Shown here one piece after another: positions 34,590-42,756 of a DNA stretch of 64,000 nt. The stretch's first letter is position 1. Each line of letters starts with the position of its first letter. This stretch comes from Bradyrhizobium erythrophlei. GTDB lineage: Bacteria > Pseudomonadota > Alphaproteobacteria > Rhizobiales > Xanthobacteraceae. Position numbers and translations under genes: made by a program. Under the pieces are notes generated by a model that saw nothing but the letters and a program-made list of their open reading frames with translations, searched no databases and was not told where the DNA came from. The stretch is taken from NCBI RefSeq assembly GCF_900129505.1, contig NZ_LT670818.1, positions 2,356,001-2,420,000 on the forward strand. The letters run 5' to 3'.

Positions 34590-35900
34590 ATGAGTGATTT
34601 CCGCATCGAACATCTGCCCGTTGCTGATCTGAAGCCCAATCCCCGCAATGCGCGTCGACATCCCAAAAAGCAGCTGCACCAAATCGCAGCCTCAATCCGC
34701 GAGTTTGGCTTCAACAGCATTGTCGTCATTGACGAAGACGGCGTTATCCTGGTGGGCCATGGCCGGGTCGAAGCAGCCAAGCTGGCCGGTTTGACAACCC
34801 TTCCCGTCCTGCGCATTACGCATTTGACCGCCGAGCAGAAGGTCGGATTTTCGCTCGCCGACAATAAGATTGCACTCAATAGCGACTGGGATATGGAGCA
34901 GCTGACGCTGCTTTGGCGGGAGCTGTCCGCACAGGACCTTAATTTCGATCTGGAAGTAACGGGATTTGAGACGGCAGAAATCGACCTACTGATTGACGGC
35001 CCGACGGTTTCGACCAAGGCCGACCGCAGCGACATTGTTCCGGAACTGCAGAACGAAGCCGTCTCCCGATTGGGCGATCTCTGGCACCTAGGCGAACACC
35101 GGCTGATTTGCGCCGACGCCTGCGACAAGGCCGTTTACCCGGAATTGCTCAATGGCGAACAGGCAAGGATGGTATTTGCGGATCCTCCCTACAACGTCCC
35201 GATCGACGGTCACGTCGGGGGTCTTGGCGGGGTCAAACACCGGGAGTTCAAGATGGCCTCGGGTGAGATGACCCCGGCCGAATTTCAACAGTTCCTGAAG
35301 GTGGTGTTTGCTAACATGGCGGAGGTTAGCCTGAACGGTGCTGTCCACTTCATCTGCATGGACTGGCGCCATATGGCGGAAGTCATGGGTGCGGCACACG
35401 GCATCTACTCGGGACTCAAGAACCTCTGCGTCTGGAACAAGAACAACGGCGGAATGGGATCGTTTTATCGCTCAAAGCACGAGCTGGTGTTCGTCTACAA
35501 GGTGGGGACTGACCCCCATGTGAACACGATTGAGCTCGGAAAGAACGGGCGCTACCGGACCAACGTCTGGGACTACGCCGGCGTCAATACCTGGCGGGCC
35601 GGTCGAGACGCGGACCTGGAAATGCACCCGACGGTCAAGCCGACGGCGCTGGTGATCGACGCCATCAAGGACTGCTCCCGCCGCGGGGAGATCGTACTGG
35701 ATGCTTTCTCCGGATCGGGAACGACCATCATTGCCGCTCACAAGTGCCGGCGCAGGGCACGCGCGATCGAACTCGATCCGCTCTATGTCGACGTCGCCAT
35801 TCGCCGTTGGCAGACCTTTACCGGCGAGGGGGCAACGATGGCCATCACGGGCGAAACGTTTGCGGAGGTCGAGGAAAGGCGCGGTGATCCGTTGCAGTAG
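34590..35900 (+). CDS. ParB-domain DNA (N4/N6) methyltransferase, orphan
   Basis: 436 aa. Residues about 5-135 are a ParB/Srx-like nuclease-fold domain (LKPNPRNARRHPKKQLHQI, ASIREFGF, LVGHGRVEAAKLAG). Residues about 160-420 are a beta-class amino-methyltransferase: catalytic DPPYN (198-202) comes before the AdoMet motif DAFSGSGTT. AAGGAGG lies 6 nt before the ATG. No restriction gene is adjacent. Such ParB-MTase fusions are typical of prophages and integrative elements in rhizobia. Confidence 0.88.
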   Translation: MSDFRIEHLPVADLKPNPRNARRHPKKQLHQIAASIREFGFNSIVVIDEDGVILVGHGRVEAAKLAGLTTLPVLRITHLTAEQKVGFSLADNKIALNSDWDMEQLTLLWRELSAQDLNFDLEVTGFETAEIDLLIDGPTVSTKADRSDIVPELQNEAVSRLGDLWHLGEHRLICADACDKAVYPELLNGEQARMVFADPPYNVPIDGHVGGLGGVKHREFKMASGEMTPAEFQQFLKVVFANMAEVSLNGAVHFICMDWRHMAEVMGAAHGIYSGLKNLCVWNKNNGGMGSFYRSKHELVFVYKVGTDPHVNTIELGKNGRYRTNVWDYAGVNTWRAGRDADLEMHPTVKPTALVIDAIKDCSRRGEIVLDAFSGSGTTIIAAHKCRRRARAIELDPLYVDVAIRRWQTFTGEGATMAITGETFAEVEERRGDPLQ

Positions 35901-36197
35901 CGCAGGCTCTCATTTGTGGCAAAAAACCCACAAACGCCCGCAATCAGCTGCTAATCTACACCCTGAAATTTGATCGCAACCGTTGTTTGTGATACACAAT
36001 CAACACCTCGCCTAAGACCCGAATTGCGGTTTTAACCGTTGCGTGATGCACAAATTCGGGAGGTAAAGCGTAGATGACGGCGTGACGCCCGATAGGTCTG
36101 AATTTCTCGCAAGAGCAGAAATTCGGTAAACCTGCGGGGTCGCGCCGATCTTGTTTGTGGCCTCGCTCCTATTCGTCGTTTGACAGAGGAGATTGAA
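35901..36197. promoter_or_regulatory. Structured intergenic region with repeated GAAATTCGG half-sites
   Basis: CCGAATT (36020-36026) pairs with AATTCGG (36054-36060), and GAATTTC (36100-36106) pairs with GAAATTC (36118-36124), all four being versions of one half-site GAAATTCGG. This looks like an operator array or RNA hairpins ahead of the DUF5681 gene. Confidence 0.4.
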
Positions 36198-36614
36198 TTG
36201 CCACGTAACAACTTGGGCCAGTTCAAGCCCGGCACGTGCGGAAACCCGCGAGGGCGCCCGCGTAAGCTGCCGCGAAAGATTCATCCGGACTTACTCAGGG
36301 CGGATTTTTTCGAAATCAGCGAAACCTTGGTCCCAATTATCGAAAATGGTCGGCGCAAGCTAATTCCCGCGAGTCTAGCCATTGATAAGCAGCTCGTGTT
36401 AAAGGCCGCTTCAGGAAATTTGCGGGCAATCCTCGAATGGAGCAAGATGCGTCACAGGCACGCGTTGGAGCATGTAAAGAGACAGCTTGACTGTATGGAG
36501 CAGTTGCTGAAGTCGGAAGACATCTTGCGAAAGTTTCCGGAGGATGTGACGGATGAGTACAAGGCTTTGACCAGGAATTTGCGTGCCGCAATCGATGCTG
36601 ATTATTTGCCCTAG
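36198..36614 (+). CDS. DUF5681 domain protein
   Basis: 138 aa. N-terminal NNLGQFKPGTCGNPRGRPRK is the DUF5681 signature; the remainder is helical (HALEHVKRQLDCMEQLL). TTG at 36198 is favoured because GAGGAG lies 6 nt before it; an in-frame TTG at 36180 is the other option. DUF5681 proteins commonly sit beside ParB-MTases and phage packaging genes. Function unknown. A strong terminator follows. Confidence 0.75.
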   Translation: MPRNNLGQFKPGTCGNPRGRPRKLPRKIHPDLLRADFFEISETLVPIIENGRRKLIPASLAIDKQLVLKAASGNLRAILEWSKMRHRHALEHVKRQLDCMEQLLKSEDILRKFPEDVTDEYKALTRNLRAAIDADYLP

Positions 36615-36638
36615 CTAGGGACTGAAAAATAGTGAAAG

Positions 36639-36672
36639 TCGCGGAGCGCATCCATGCGCTCCGCGATTTTTT
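36639..36672 (+). terminator. Intrinsic terminator
   Basis: Perfect stem TCGCGGAGCGC / GCGCTCCGCGA (up to 13 bp) followed by six Ts; ends transcription of the DUF5681 gene. Confidence 0.9.
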
Positions 36673-36761
36673 ATCTGCAAACGATCAAGGTCAAATCCGA
36701 AATCGTGCGGCGTCCTCGAAAGACCTCAAGCTGCCGTGGCTCTCGCCGGCGACATTAGCAG

Positions 36762-36826
36762 CCTGTACAGGCCTGTTTCGCACCTGTTCATCGCCTGTTA
36801 GCCGCCTGTTATCAGCTTGTTCTCAA
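36762..36826. repeat. Phased CCTGTT repeat array (iteron-like)
   Basis: Six CCTGTT-type units start at 36762 (CCTGTA), 36772, 36783, 36794, 36805 and 36816 (CTTGTT), spaced 10, 11, 11, 11 and 11 bp, with variable 4-5-nt spacers. The first two make a perfect 12-bp palindrome GCCTGTACAGGC. One inverted copy (AACAGG) lies at 36928. The regular one-helical-turn spacing argues for a protein-binding array. Confidence 0.7.
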
Positions 36827-36994
36827 GAGAAACAAATTACTTATCCATTCGATTAAACCCCGGAAAAGACGGAAAGAAATTGCCAGGGGCCCCATTCCGA
36901 CGCTCAATCTTGAGTTTTTCGGCCAATAACAGGCGAATTGCCTTGAGAGTGGTTCGCAGCAGACTGCACCCACCGCCACCTCGGCAAAAACTCG

Positions 36995-37019
36995 AAAAGC
37001 CCTTATGTTATGGGCTTTT
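36995..37019. terminator. Bidirectional hairpin terminator
   Basis: AAAAGCCC / GGGCTTTT with a 9-nt loop between the island and the 3' end of pxpC; T-runs on both strands. Confidence 0.7.
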
Positions 37020-37042
37020 CCGATAGATGGCGCGCGCTGGCT

Positions 37043-38029
37043 TCAGGATGATGACGTCAAGGACGAGCGGACTTTCGCCAGCAGCTCAGCCCGTACTTTG
37101 CGGGCCGCCACCGCCTGATCCATTTCGACCTTGACGAACGTGACCGGCGTATTGGGCTGCAGCTGGCCGATCAGATCCATATCGGCCGAAATGACCGTGC
37201 CGACCATGAAATAGCCGCCGCCCGAAACCGCGTCACGATGCAGCACGATCGGTTCGGTTCCTCCGGGCACCTGGATCGAGCCATAGGGATAGCAGGCATC
37301 GGTGATGTTGGAGGGATCGGAGCCCGCGCCGAATGGCGGCTCGCGCGGCACGAACGCGAGCGGCTTGCCGCCCTTGAAGCGGTAGCCGATCCGGTCGGCT
37401 TCCGGAGCGACCTTCCAGGTATCGGAAAAGAACCCCTTGCCGGCGGCCTCGGTGATGCGATGCCAGTAAAGTCCGGGGATGACGCGCAACTCCGTTGGCA
37501 TTCCAACCGGCAAGCCGCGCAATTCGTCCCCGACTGCACGGCCCTCCTTGACCGCTGCATTGGCCGTGCCGACCGGCAACTCGTCGCCGGCCTCGAGCTT
37601 GCGTCCCTTGAAGCCGCCGAGGGCGCCGAGCGCATAAGTCGAGCGCGAGCCGAGAACCACCGGCACGTCGATGCCGCCTGCGACGGCGATGTAGGCGCGC
37701 GCGCCTTTTTTCAGGAAATCGAAGGAGAGCTTTTGGCCGCGCTTCACGTTGAAGGAGGCCCACGTCTCGCGCGGAACGCCATCGAGCTTCGGCGGCAACT
37801 CGGCCCCCGTGACTGCGACCATGGCGTCATCAGTAAACTCGAGCTCCGGCCCCATGAAGACGGCTTCGAGAACGGCTGCTCCCTCCTCGTTGCCGACGAG
37901 CAGGTTCGCGGCTGCGAGCGCATGCCGGTCCATGCCGCCGGAAAGCGGGATGCCGATGTGATAATAACCGGGCCGCCCGAGGTCCTGGACGGTGGTGGCA
38001 AGACCCGGCTTCAGAACCTTAATGGCCAT
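37043..38029 (-). CDS. pxpC: 5-oxoprolinase subunit C / AHS2 carboxyltransferase-like
   Basis: 328 aa. KipA/AHS2-type opening (VLKPGLATTVQDLGRPGYYHIGIPLSGGMD, split here as VLKPGLATTVQDLGRPGYYH then IGIPLSGGMD) and the typical IQVPGGTEPIVLHRDAVSGGGY stretch. The fold is the one used as half of the carboxyltransferase of urea carboxylase. ATG at 38029 with GAGGGGG about 7 nt upstream; overlaps pxpB by 11 bp, so the two are coupled. Last gene of the operon, followed by a terminator. Confidence 0.88.
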   Translation of the reverse strand: MAIKVLKPGLATTVQDLGRPGYYHIGIPLSGGMDRHALAAANLLVGNEEGAAVLEAVFMGPELEFTDDAMVAVTGAELPPKLDGVPRETWASFNVKRGQKLSFDFLKKGARAYIAVAGGIDVPVVLGSRSTYALGALGGFKGRKLEAGDELPVGTANAAVKEGRAVGDELRGLPVGMPTELRVIPGLYWHRITEAAGKGFFSDTWKVAPEADRIGYRFKGGKPLAFVPREPPFGAGSDPSNITDACYPYGSIQVPGGTEPIVLHRDAVSGGGYFMVGTVISADMDLIGQLQPNTPVTFVKVEMDQAVAARKVRAELLAKVRSSLTSSS

Positions 38030-38894
38030 GGAGGACCCCCTCGAGTTTGTGATTGTAGCCATCGATGTCTTGGTTGAACTCGGTCAGCGAGAACGAGACG
38101 TCGCGGATGACCGGCGCGAAGCGGCCCGCCTCGACGTCGCCGACGGCCGCGTCATAGGCCGCCCGGTCGATCGGCTTCCACTTCACGATATCGCCCGGCT
38201 TGAACAGGCACATGAAATCGCGCAGGTAGCTGATCTTCTGGTTGGGATCGTAGATCGGCATCGGCGTGATGCCGAACATCTGGTAGCCGCCGGCGCCGCG
38301 CACCGAGTAGATGCAGCTGAAGCAGCCGCCGTGCCCGACCGTGAGCTTGGGCGTGTCCGTTCGCGGGCGCAGATATTTCGGCGCCTGGAGCTGCCGCTTG
38401 CGCTCGACCATCTGATAGAGGAAAGGCAGGCCGGCGACGAAGCCGACCATGGAGACGAACCAGGGCGCACTCGAATGCGCCTTGATGAAGGCGTCAACCC
38501 CGTCGAGATGGTTGATGCGTGCGGCATATTCCAGATCGGTGCTGTTGGGATCCTGATGACGCTCGCGGAAGCGCATCAGCGTCTCGTTGGTCCAGGGATC
38601 GTCGTACAGCACCGGGATTTCGATGATCCTGGTCGCGATCACCGGTTCCGACTTCCCGGCAGCCGAATCCAGCCGCTTCAGCTCGGCGAGCATGTCATCG
38701 GGCTTGATCAGATCGGAATCGAACTTCACCTGATAGGAGGCGTTGGCCGGGCATATCTCGGTGACGCCCTTGATCCTGGCGTCGCGCACCGCATTGGTGA
38801 TGAAGAGGCTCTTGAAAAAAGCCTCGAGCGACATCGCTTCATCCACTTCGGCGAAGATGTGCTCATCGCCGCCGAAGGAAAATCGAGTTTGCAT
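38019..38894 (-). CDS. pxpB: 5-oxoprolinase subunit B / AHS1 (KipI-like)
   Basis: 291 aa. Allophanate-hydrolase-subunit-1-type protein: IIEIPVLYDDPWTNETLMRF, FVAGLPFLYQM, PRTDTPKLTVGHGGCF, GAGGYQMFGITPMPIYDPNQ. It carries the conserved His-Gly-Gly block and lies between the biotin carboxylase gene (33 bp upstream) and pxpC. The N-terminal region (EHIFAEVDEAMSLEAFFKSL) makes it longer than KipI of Bacillus. Works as a dimer partner of PxpC. Confidence 0.88.
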   Translation of the reverse strand: MQTRFSFGGDEHIFAEVDEAMSLEAFFKSLFITNAVRDARIKGVTEICPANASYQVKFDSDLIKPDDMLAELKRLDSAAGKSEPVIATRIIEIPVLYDDPWTNETLMRFRERHQDPNSTDLEYAARINHLDGVDAFIKAHSSAPWFVSMVGFVAGLPFLYQMVERKRQLQAPKYLRPRTDTPKLTVGHGGCFSCIYSVRGAGGYQMFGITPMPIYDPNQKISYLRDFMCLFKPGDIVKWKPIDRAAYDAAVGDVEAGRFAPVIRDVSFSLTEFNQDIDGYNHKLEGVLHGH

Positions 38895-38927
38895 GGGGCA
38901 CTGGCCTCCTGTTGCTGACGGGACGGA

Positions 38928-40370
38928 TTATTTTGCGGTTGCGGGAGCGGGAACGGTCGGCACCGCCGGAGCAGCCTCTGCTGCGGCGAGACCTGCGATA
39001 TGTGATGCCAGCCACGGTTCGAGCCAGGCGGTATGAAACCGCCCGGCCTGCACGTCGGGATCGCGAACCAGCGCCTGGTGCAGCGGCTTGGTCGTCGCCA
39101 GCCCCTCGACGTTCAGTTCACCGAGGGCGCGTTCGAGACGTCGGATCGCGCTTGCCCGATCCTCGTCGTGGACGATCAACTTGCCGAGCAGGCTGTCGTA
39201 GAACGGCGGCACCGTGTAGCCGGCATAGAGCATGCTGTCGAAACGCACGCCATTGCCGCCGGGCACGCTGAGCGCGGTGACGGTACCCGGGTTGGGGGCG
39301 AAGCCTTTCGCCGGATCCTCGGCGTTGATGCGGACCTCGATCGAGTGACCGTTGACGCGCACCTGGTCCTGGCGGATGCGCAGAGGCTCGCCGCCGGCGA
39401 TCCGGATCATTTCGCGCACCAGATCGATGCCGGTCACCATCTCGGTCACGGGATGTTCGACCTGGATGCGCGTGTTCATCTCCAGGAAATAGAACGCGTG
39501 GCTGCGATCGTCGTACAGATATTCGAGCGTCCCGGCGCCGCGGTAGTGCACCGCCTTGGCGAGCGCGACCGCCGACGAACAGAGTTTTTCACGAATGGCT
39601 GGTGTCAGCGAGGGCGACGGAGCTTCCTCCCAGACCTTCTGACGGCGGCGCTGCAGCGAGCACTCGCGTTCGAAGCAGTGGATGACGTCGTGGCCGTCGC
39701 CGAGAATCTGCACCTCGATGTGCCGCGCGCCTTCGATGAGCTTCTCGACATAGATCCCGCCGTCGCCGAAGGCCGCGAGCGCCTCGGCCTGCGCCTGTGG
39801 CATCAGGTGATGAAACTCCTCGGCCGAGCGCGCGATGCGGATGCCGCGGCCGCCGCCGCCGGCCGCCGCCTTGATCATCACGGGAAAGCCGATTTTCTCC
39901 GCCAGGGCGAACGCCGCCTCGGCGGACTCCAGACGGCCGCGGCTGCCTGGAACCGTCGGCACTTTCGCCGCCGCCGCCGCTTCGCGCGCGGCGACCTTGT
40001 CGCCCATCAGGCGGATCGATTGAGCCGTCGGCCCCACGAAGATCAGCCCCGCCGCCTCGACCGCGGCGGCGAACTCGGCATTTTCGGCAAGGAATCCATA
40101 GCCTGGATGGATCGCGTCGGCGCCCGTTGTCTTGGCGGCGGCGAGAATCGTATCACGGTTGAGATATGATTTCGACGCCTGCGCAGGGCCGATGTCGACG
40201 CACTCGTCGGCAAGCCGCACTGCAAACGAGTCCTTGTCGGCCTTGCTGTAGACCTGCACCGTCGCAATGCCCAATTCGCGCGCCGCACGAATGATGCGCA
40301 CGGCGATCTCGCCGCGATTGGCAATGAGAAGTTTCTGGATCGTCATGGGCGGTTTGACTGGCTCAGACAT
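38928..40370 (-). CDS. Biotin carboxylase (AccC-like)
   Basis: 480 aa ATP-grasp biotin carboxylase: LLIANRGEIAVRIIRAAREL, HPGYGFLAENAEFA, AAAGGGGRGIRI (Gly-rich loop), YLEKLIEGARHIEVQ-like YVEKLIEGARHIEVQ, EMNTRIQVEHPVTEMVTG with catalytic Arg. ATP-dependent carboxylation of biotin. The start overlaps the stop of the biotin carrier gene (8 bp). It is about 30 residues longer than housekeeping AccC at the C-terminus (Ala/Pro tail). In this operon it probably serves the PxpBC-type carboxyltransferase rather than fatty acid synthesis. Confidence 0.9.
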   Translation of the reverse strand: MSEPVKPPMTIQKLLIANRGEIAVRIIRAARELGIATVQVYSKADKDSFAVRLADECVDIGPAQASKSYLNRDTILAAAKTTGADAIHPGYGFLAENAEFAAAVEAAGLIFVGPTAQSIRLMGDKVAAREAAAAAKVPTVPGSRGRLESAEAAFALAEKIGFPVMIKAAAGGGGRGIRIARSAEEFHHLMPQAQAEALAAFGDGGIYVEKLIEGARHIEVQILGDGHDVIHCFERECSLQRRRQKVWEEAPSPSLTPAIREKLCSSAVALAKAVHYRGAGTLEYLYDDRSHAFYFLEMNTRIQVEHPVTEMVTGIDLVREMIRIAGGEPLRIRQDQVRVNGHSIEVRINAEDPAKGFAPNPGTVTALSVPGGNGVRFDSMLYAGYTVPPFYDSLLGKLIVHDEDRASAIRRLERALGELNVEGLATTKPLHQALVRDPDVQAGRFHTAWLEPWLASHIAGLAAAEAAPAVPTVPAPATAK

Positions 40371-40605
40371 CGATCTCGGCGATCGGCTGGCCGGCCATCA
40401 CGGCGTCCTCGTTGTCGACAAGGAAGCGCACGATCTTGCCGGCCACGCCCGCTTTTACTTCGTTGAACGACTTCATGACCTCGACGAGGCCAACCGTGTC
40501 TTCCTGCGTGACCGCGTCGCCATCGGATTTGTAGTCCGGCTTGTCCGGTGCCGGCTTGCGGTAGAATATGCCTGGGAGCGGCGAAAAGATTTGCTGTAGA
40601 GCCAT
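40363..40605 (-). CDS. Short biotin carrier protein
   Basis: 80 aa biotinyl domain: SPLPGIFYRKPAP, TVGLVEVMKSFNEV with Lys45 as the biotin site (VMKS rather than MKM), and a closing strand pair (AGKIVRFLVDNEDAVMAGQPIAEI). It lacks the N-terminal domain of AccB. GAGGAAC lies before the ATG. Overlaps the carboxylase gene. Confidence 0.88.
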   Translation of the reverse strand: MALQQIFSPLPGIFYRKPAPDKPDYKSDGDAVTQEDTVGLVEVMKSFNEVKAGVAGKIVRFLVDNEDAVMAGQPIAEIDV

Positions 40606-40641
40606 GAGTTCCTCGTACTTTGATCGGCTTTGCCCTGCGCG

Positions 40642-41364
40642 TCAGCGCGCTGCCAGATAGGGGCGGACTGCGTCGCGAACCGCCACGGCGATGTCGACGG
40701 CATTCGGTGTGTCGGAGTGGACGCAGATGGAATCGGACCCGACGGTGATGTCGTTTCCAGCCACCGTGCGCGTCTTGCCTTCGGTCACGGCGCGCAGGCA
40801 GCGTGCAGCCGCGTCGGTGGGATCCTTGGCATCGTGTTCGCGCGTGATGATGAGGCTTCCATCGGCATTGTAGTCGAGATCGGCATAATATTCGGCGACG
40901 AAGGTGTGACCGCGGCGCTGATAGACCTTCTCGTGCAGCGTCCCTTTCATGCCGAACAGCGGCACCTTGTAGACATCTGCGGCGTCCGCCACGGCCTCGG
41001 CGATGTCCTCCATTCGTGCGGCCATGCCATAGAGCGCGCCGTGCGGCTTGATATGATTGAGAGCAACGCCTTCGGCATCTAGGAACGCCTTGAGCGCGCC
41101 GATCTGGTAGAGCAGGCAGTTCGTCAGCTCTTCGCGGCCGATCTTCATCTCCCGGCGTCCGAACCCCTGCAAATCAGGCAGAGAGGGATGGGCGCCGACC
41201 TTGACGCCGTGCTGTTTGGCCAGGCGCACGGTCTCGCGCATGTGATTGAAGTCCGAGCCATGGAATCCGCAAGCGACGTTGGCGACGTCGATCTGGGGCA
41301 TCAGGCCTTCGTCATCGCCCATCTTGTAGAGGCCGAAAGCCTCGCCCATGTCGCAATTGATCAT
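40642..41364 (-). CDS. pxpA: 5-oxoprolinase subunit A (LamB/YcsF family)
   Basis: 240 aa. INCDMGEAFG, NVACGFHGSD, VGAHPSLPDLQGFGRREM, HIKPHGALY and HTFVAEYYADLDY are all LamB/YcsF hallmarks. In PxpABC it opens the 5-oxoproline ring with PxpBC. ATG at 41364 is preferred to 41370 because GGAG sits 6 nt before it. First of five enzyme genes after the transporter genes; 36 bp to the biotin carrier gene. Confidence 0.9.
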   Translation of the reverse strand: MINCDMGEAFGLYKMGDDEGLMPQIDVANVACGFHGSDFNHMRETVRLAKQHGVKVGAHPSLPDLQGFGRREMKIGREELTNCLLYQIGALKAFLDAEGVALNHIKPHGALYGMAARMEDIAEAVADAADVYKVPLFGMKGTLHEKVYQRRGHTFVAEYYADLDYNADGSLIITREHDAKDPTDAAARCLRAVTEGKTRTVAGNDITVGSDSICVHSDTPNAVDIAVAVRDAVRPYLAAR

Positions 41365-41445
41365 GACCATCTCCGTGTTGTCCTTATCCCCGCCGCTGCA
41401 TTCGCAGCGCAACATTCGTGAACTAAATCTAAGCCCGGCGAACGA

Positions 41446-41471
41446 GACGCCTGCCGACTTCAGCAGGCGTC
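41446..41471. promoter_or_regulatory. Hairpin between binding-protein gene and pxpA
   Basis: Perfect 9-bp stem GACGCCTGC/GCAGGCGTC with an 8-nt loop, no T-run. A hairpin after a periplasmic-binding-protein gene often stabilises that part of the mRNA. Confidence 0.5.
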
Positions 41472-41537
41472 ACGTTCATGGCGATCGACCCAAGGAGACG
41501 CCGCAGGCGAAAACCTTGGGCGACGCGTTGCCCGGCC

Positions 41538-42725
41538 TTACTTGGACACTAGATAGTCGACCGGGATCTTCTCCGAAATCGTCCACTGATCGACCACTTT
41601 CGGTTTGCCCGCTTCGGTATCGACGATCAGATAGCGGCCCTGGTTCTGATGGTGCAGGTCCTTGCTGAAGGTCCGCGGCCCGAACAGCGTGGGCTCGTTG
41701 GTCATTTTCTCCAGTTCGGCCACGACAGGCGCGGCATCCGTCGACTTGGCGCGCTCGACCGCCTTGGCCCAGACGTCGATCAGGACATAGCCGGGATAGA
41801 CGTACTGGCTGGACGGATCGCCGCCGGTGACTTCCTTGTACTTCTTGTTGAACTCGGCGACCTTCGGATTGGGGTCGTCGCCATAGATCGAGCCCTGCAC
41901 CGGCACGTAGAAATTCGACAGGTCCGGAACGGCGCTCAGCCAATAGCTGCCATCGACGCCCGAGCCGTTGAGGATCATCGACTTGATGCCGGCGGCGCGG
42001 ATCTGCTTGATGGCCGAAACCGCGCCCGGCATCATCGTGCAGAGCATGATGGCGTCCGGCTCCTTCGGCAGGCTCTTGATGCGGGTGATCTGGGAGGCGA
42101 TCGAGGCATCGTCGTTCTTGAAGGTGTCGGTGCCAGCGAGCGTGGCGTCCTTCAGATGCGGCATCTCCCAGTCGAAGCCGTCGCAGATTCCCTTGTTATA
42201 GACGGTCCAGCTGTCGAGCAGCCGGTAGAAGCTGCGGGCATTCTTCTTGGTGTAGGCCCACTCGGCCATCGTCGCGCCCTGCACCGCCGCCAGCACTGAG
42301 GCGGAGAACGAGTAGGGACCGACCCCGGGGATGCCGGCCTTGATCGACTCCGCGCACAGGAAGAAGGAGACTTTACCGGCCGACTGAGCCTGCAGAGCCG
42401 CCGGCGCACCGAAGTCATAGTCGCAGGAGACGATCACGAGGTCGGCGCCCTGGTCGAGCACCGCGAGGCCCGCTTTGGCGCCCTCGGCCTGATCGGTCTT
42501 GGTGTCGGCAAACACGGCCTTGATCTTCTTGCCAAGCAATCCGCCCGCTTTGTTGATCTCGTCGATGCGGATCAGCGCGGCGTCCTGGGCCGGCTTGTCA
42601 TAGGCCTGCATGAAGCCGGATGCGGCGGTGGCAAATCCGACCACGATCTCGTCGGCCGCCAGGGTCGGGGTCGACCACAGCGCGCCCGCCACGGCCAACG
42701 CACTTAGTATTTTGGTGAAACGCAT
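41538..42725 (-). CDS. ABC transporter substrate-binding protein (branched-chain amino acid type)
   Basis: 395 aa. Signal peptide ending TLAADE (about residue 24). Type I periplasmic-binding (Leu/Ile/Val-like) fold: EIVVGFATAASGFMQAYD, GLLGKKIKAVFADTKTDQ, SCDYDFGAPAALQAQ. CGGAGGAG about 7 nt before the ATG. Fifth gene of the liv-type set. In such clusters the true ligand is often an amide or urea-like compound rather than an amino acid. Confidence 0.88.
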   Translation of the reverse strand: MRFTKILSALAVAGALWSTPTLAADEIVVGFATAASGFMQAYDKPAQDAALIRIDEINKAGGLLGKKIKAVFADTKTDQAEGAKAGLAVLDQGADLVIVSCDYDFGAPAALQAQSAGKVSFFLCAESIKAGIPGVGPYSFSASVLAAVQGATMAEWAYTKKNARSFYRLLDSWTVYNKGICDGFDWEMPHLKDATLAGTDTFKNDDASIASQITRIKSLPKEPDAIMLCTMMPGAVSAIKQIRAAGIKSMILNGSGVDGSYWLSAVPDLSNFYVPVQGSIYGDDPNPKVAEFNKKYKEVTGGDPSSQYVYPGYVLIDVWAKAVERAKSTDAAPVVAELEKMTNEPTLFGPRTFSKDLHHQNQGRYLIVDTEAGKPKVVDQWTISEKIPVDYLVSK

Positions 42726-42756
42726 TTAACCACTCCTCCGTTTTGTGAACTGGACT

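Noticed and set aside
36762..36826. CRISPR array
   Set aside because: Units are 6 bp with 4-5-bp spacers, far too short for CRISPR repeats, and no cas genes are present.
39033..40169. 378-codon plus-strand frame
   Set aside because: Antisense shadow of the biotin carboxylase gene.
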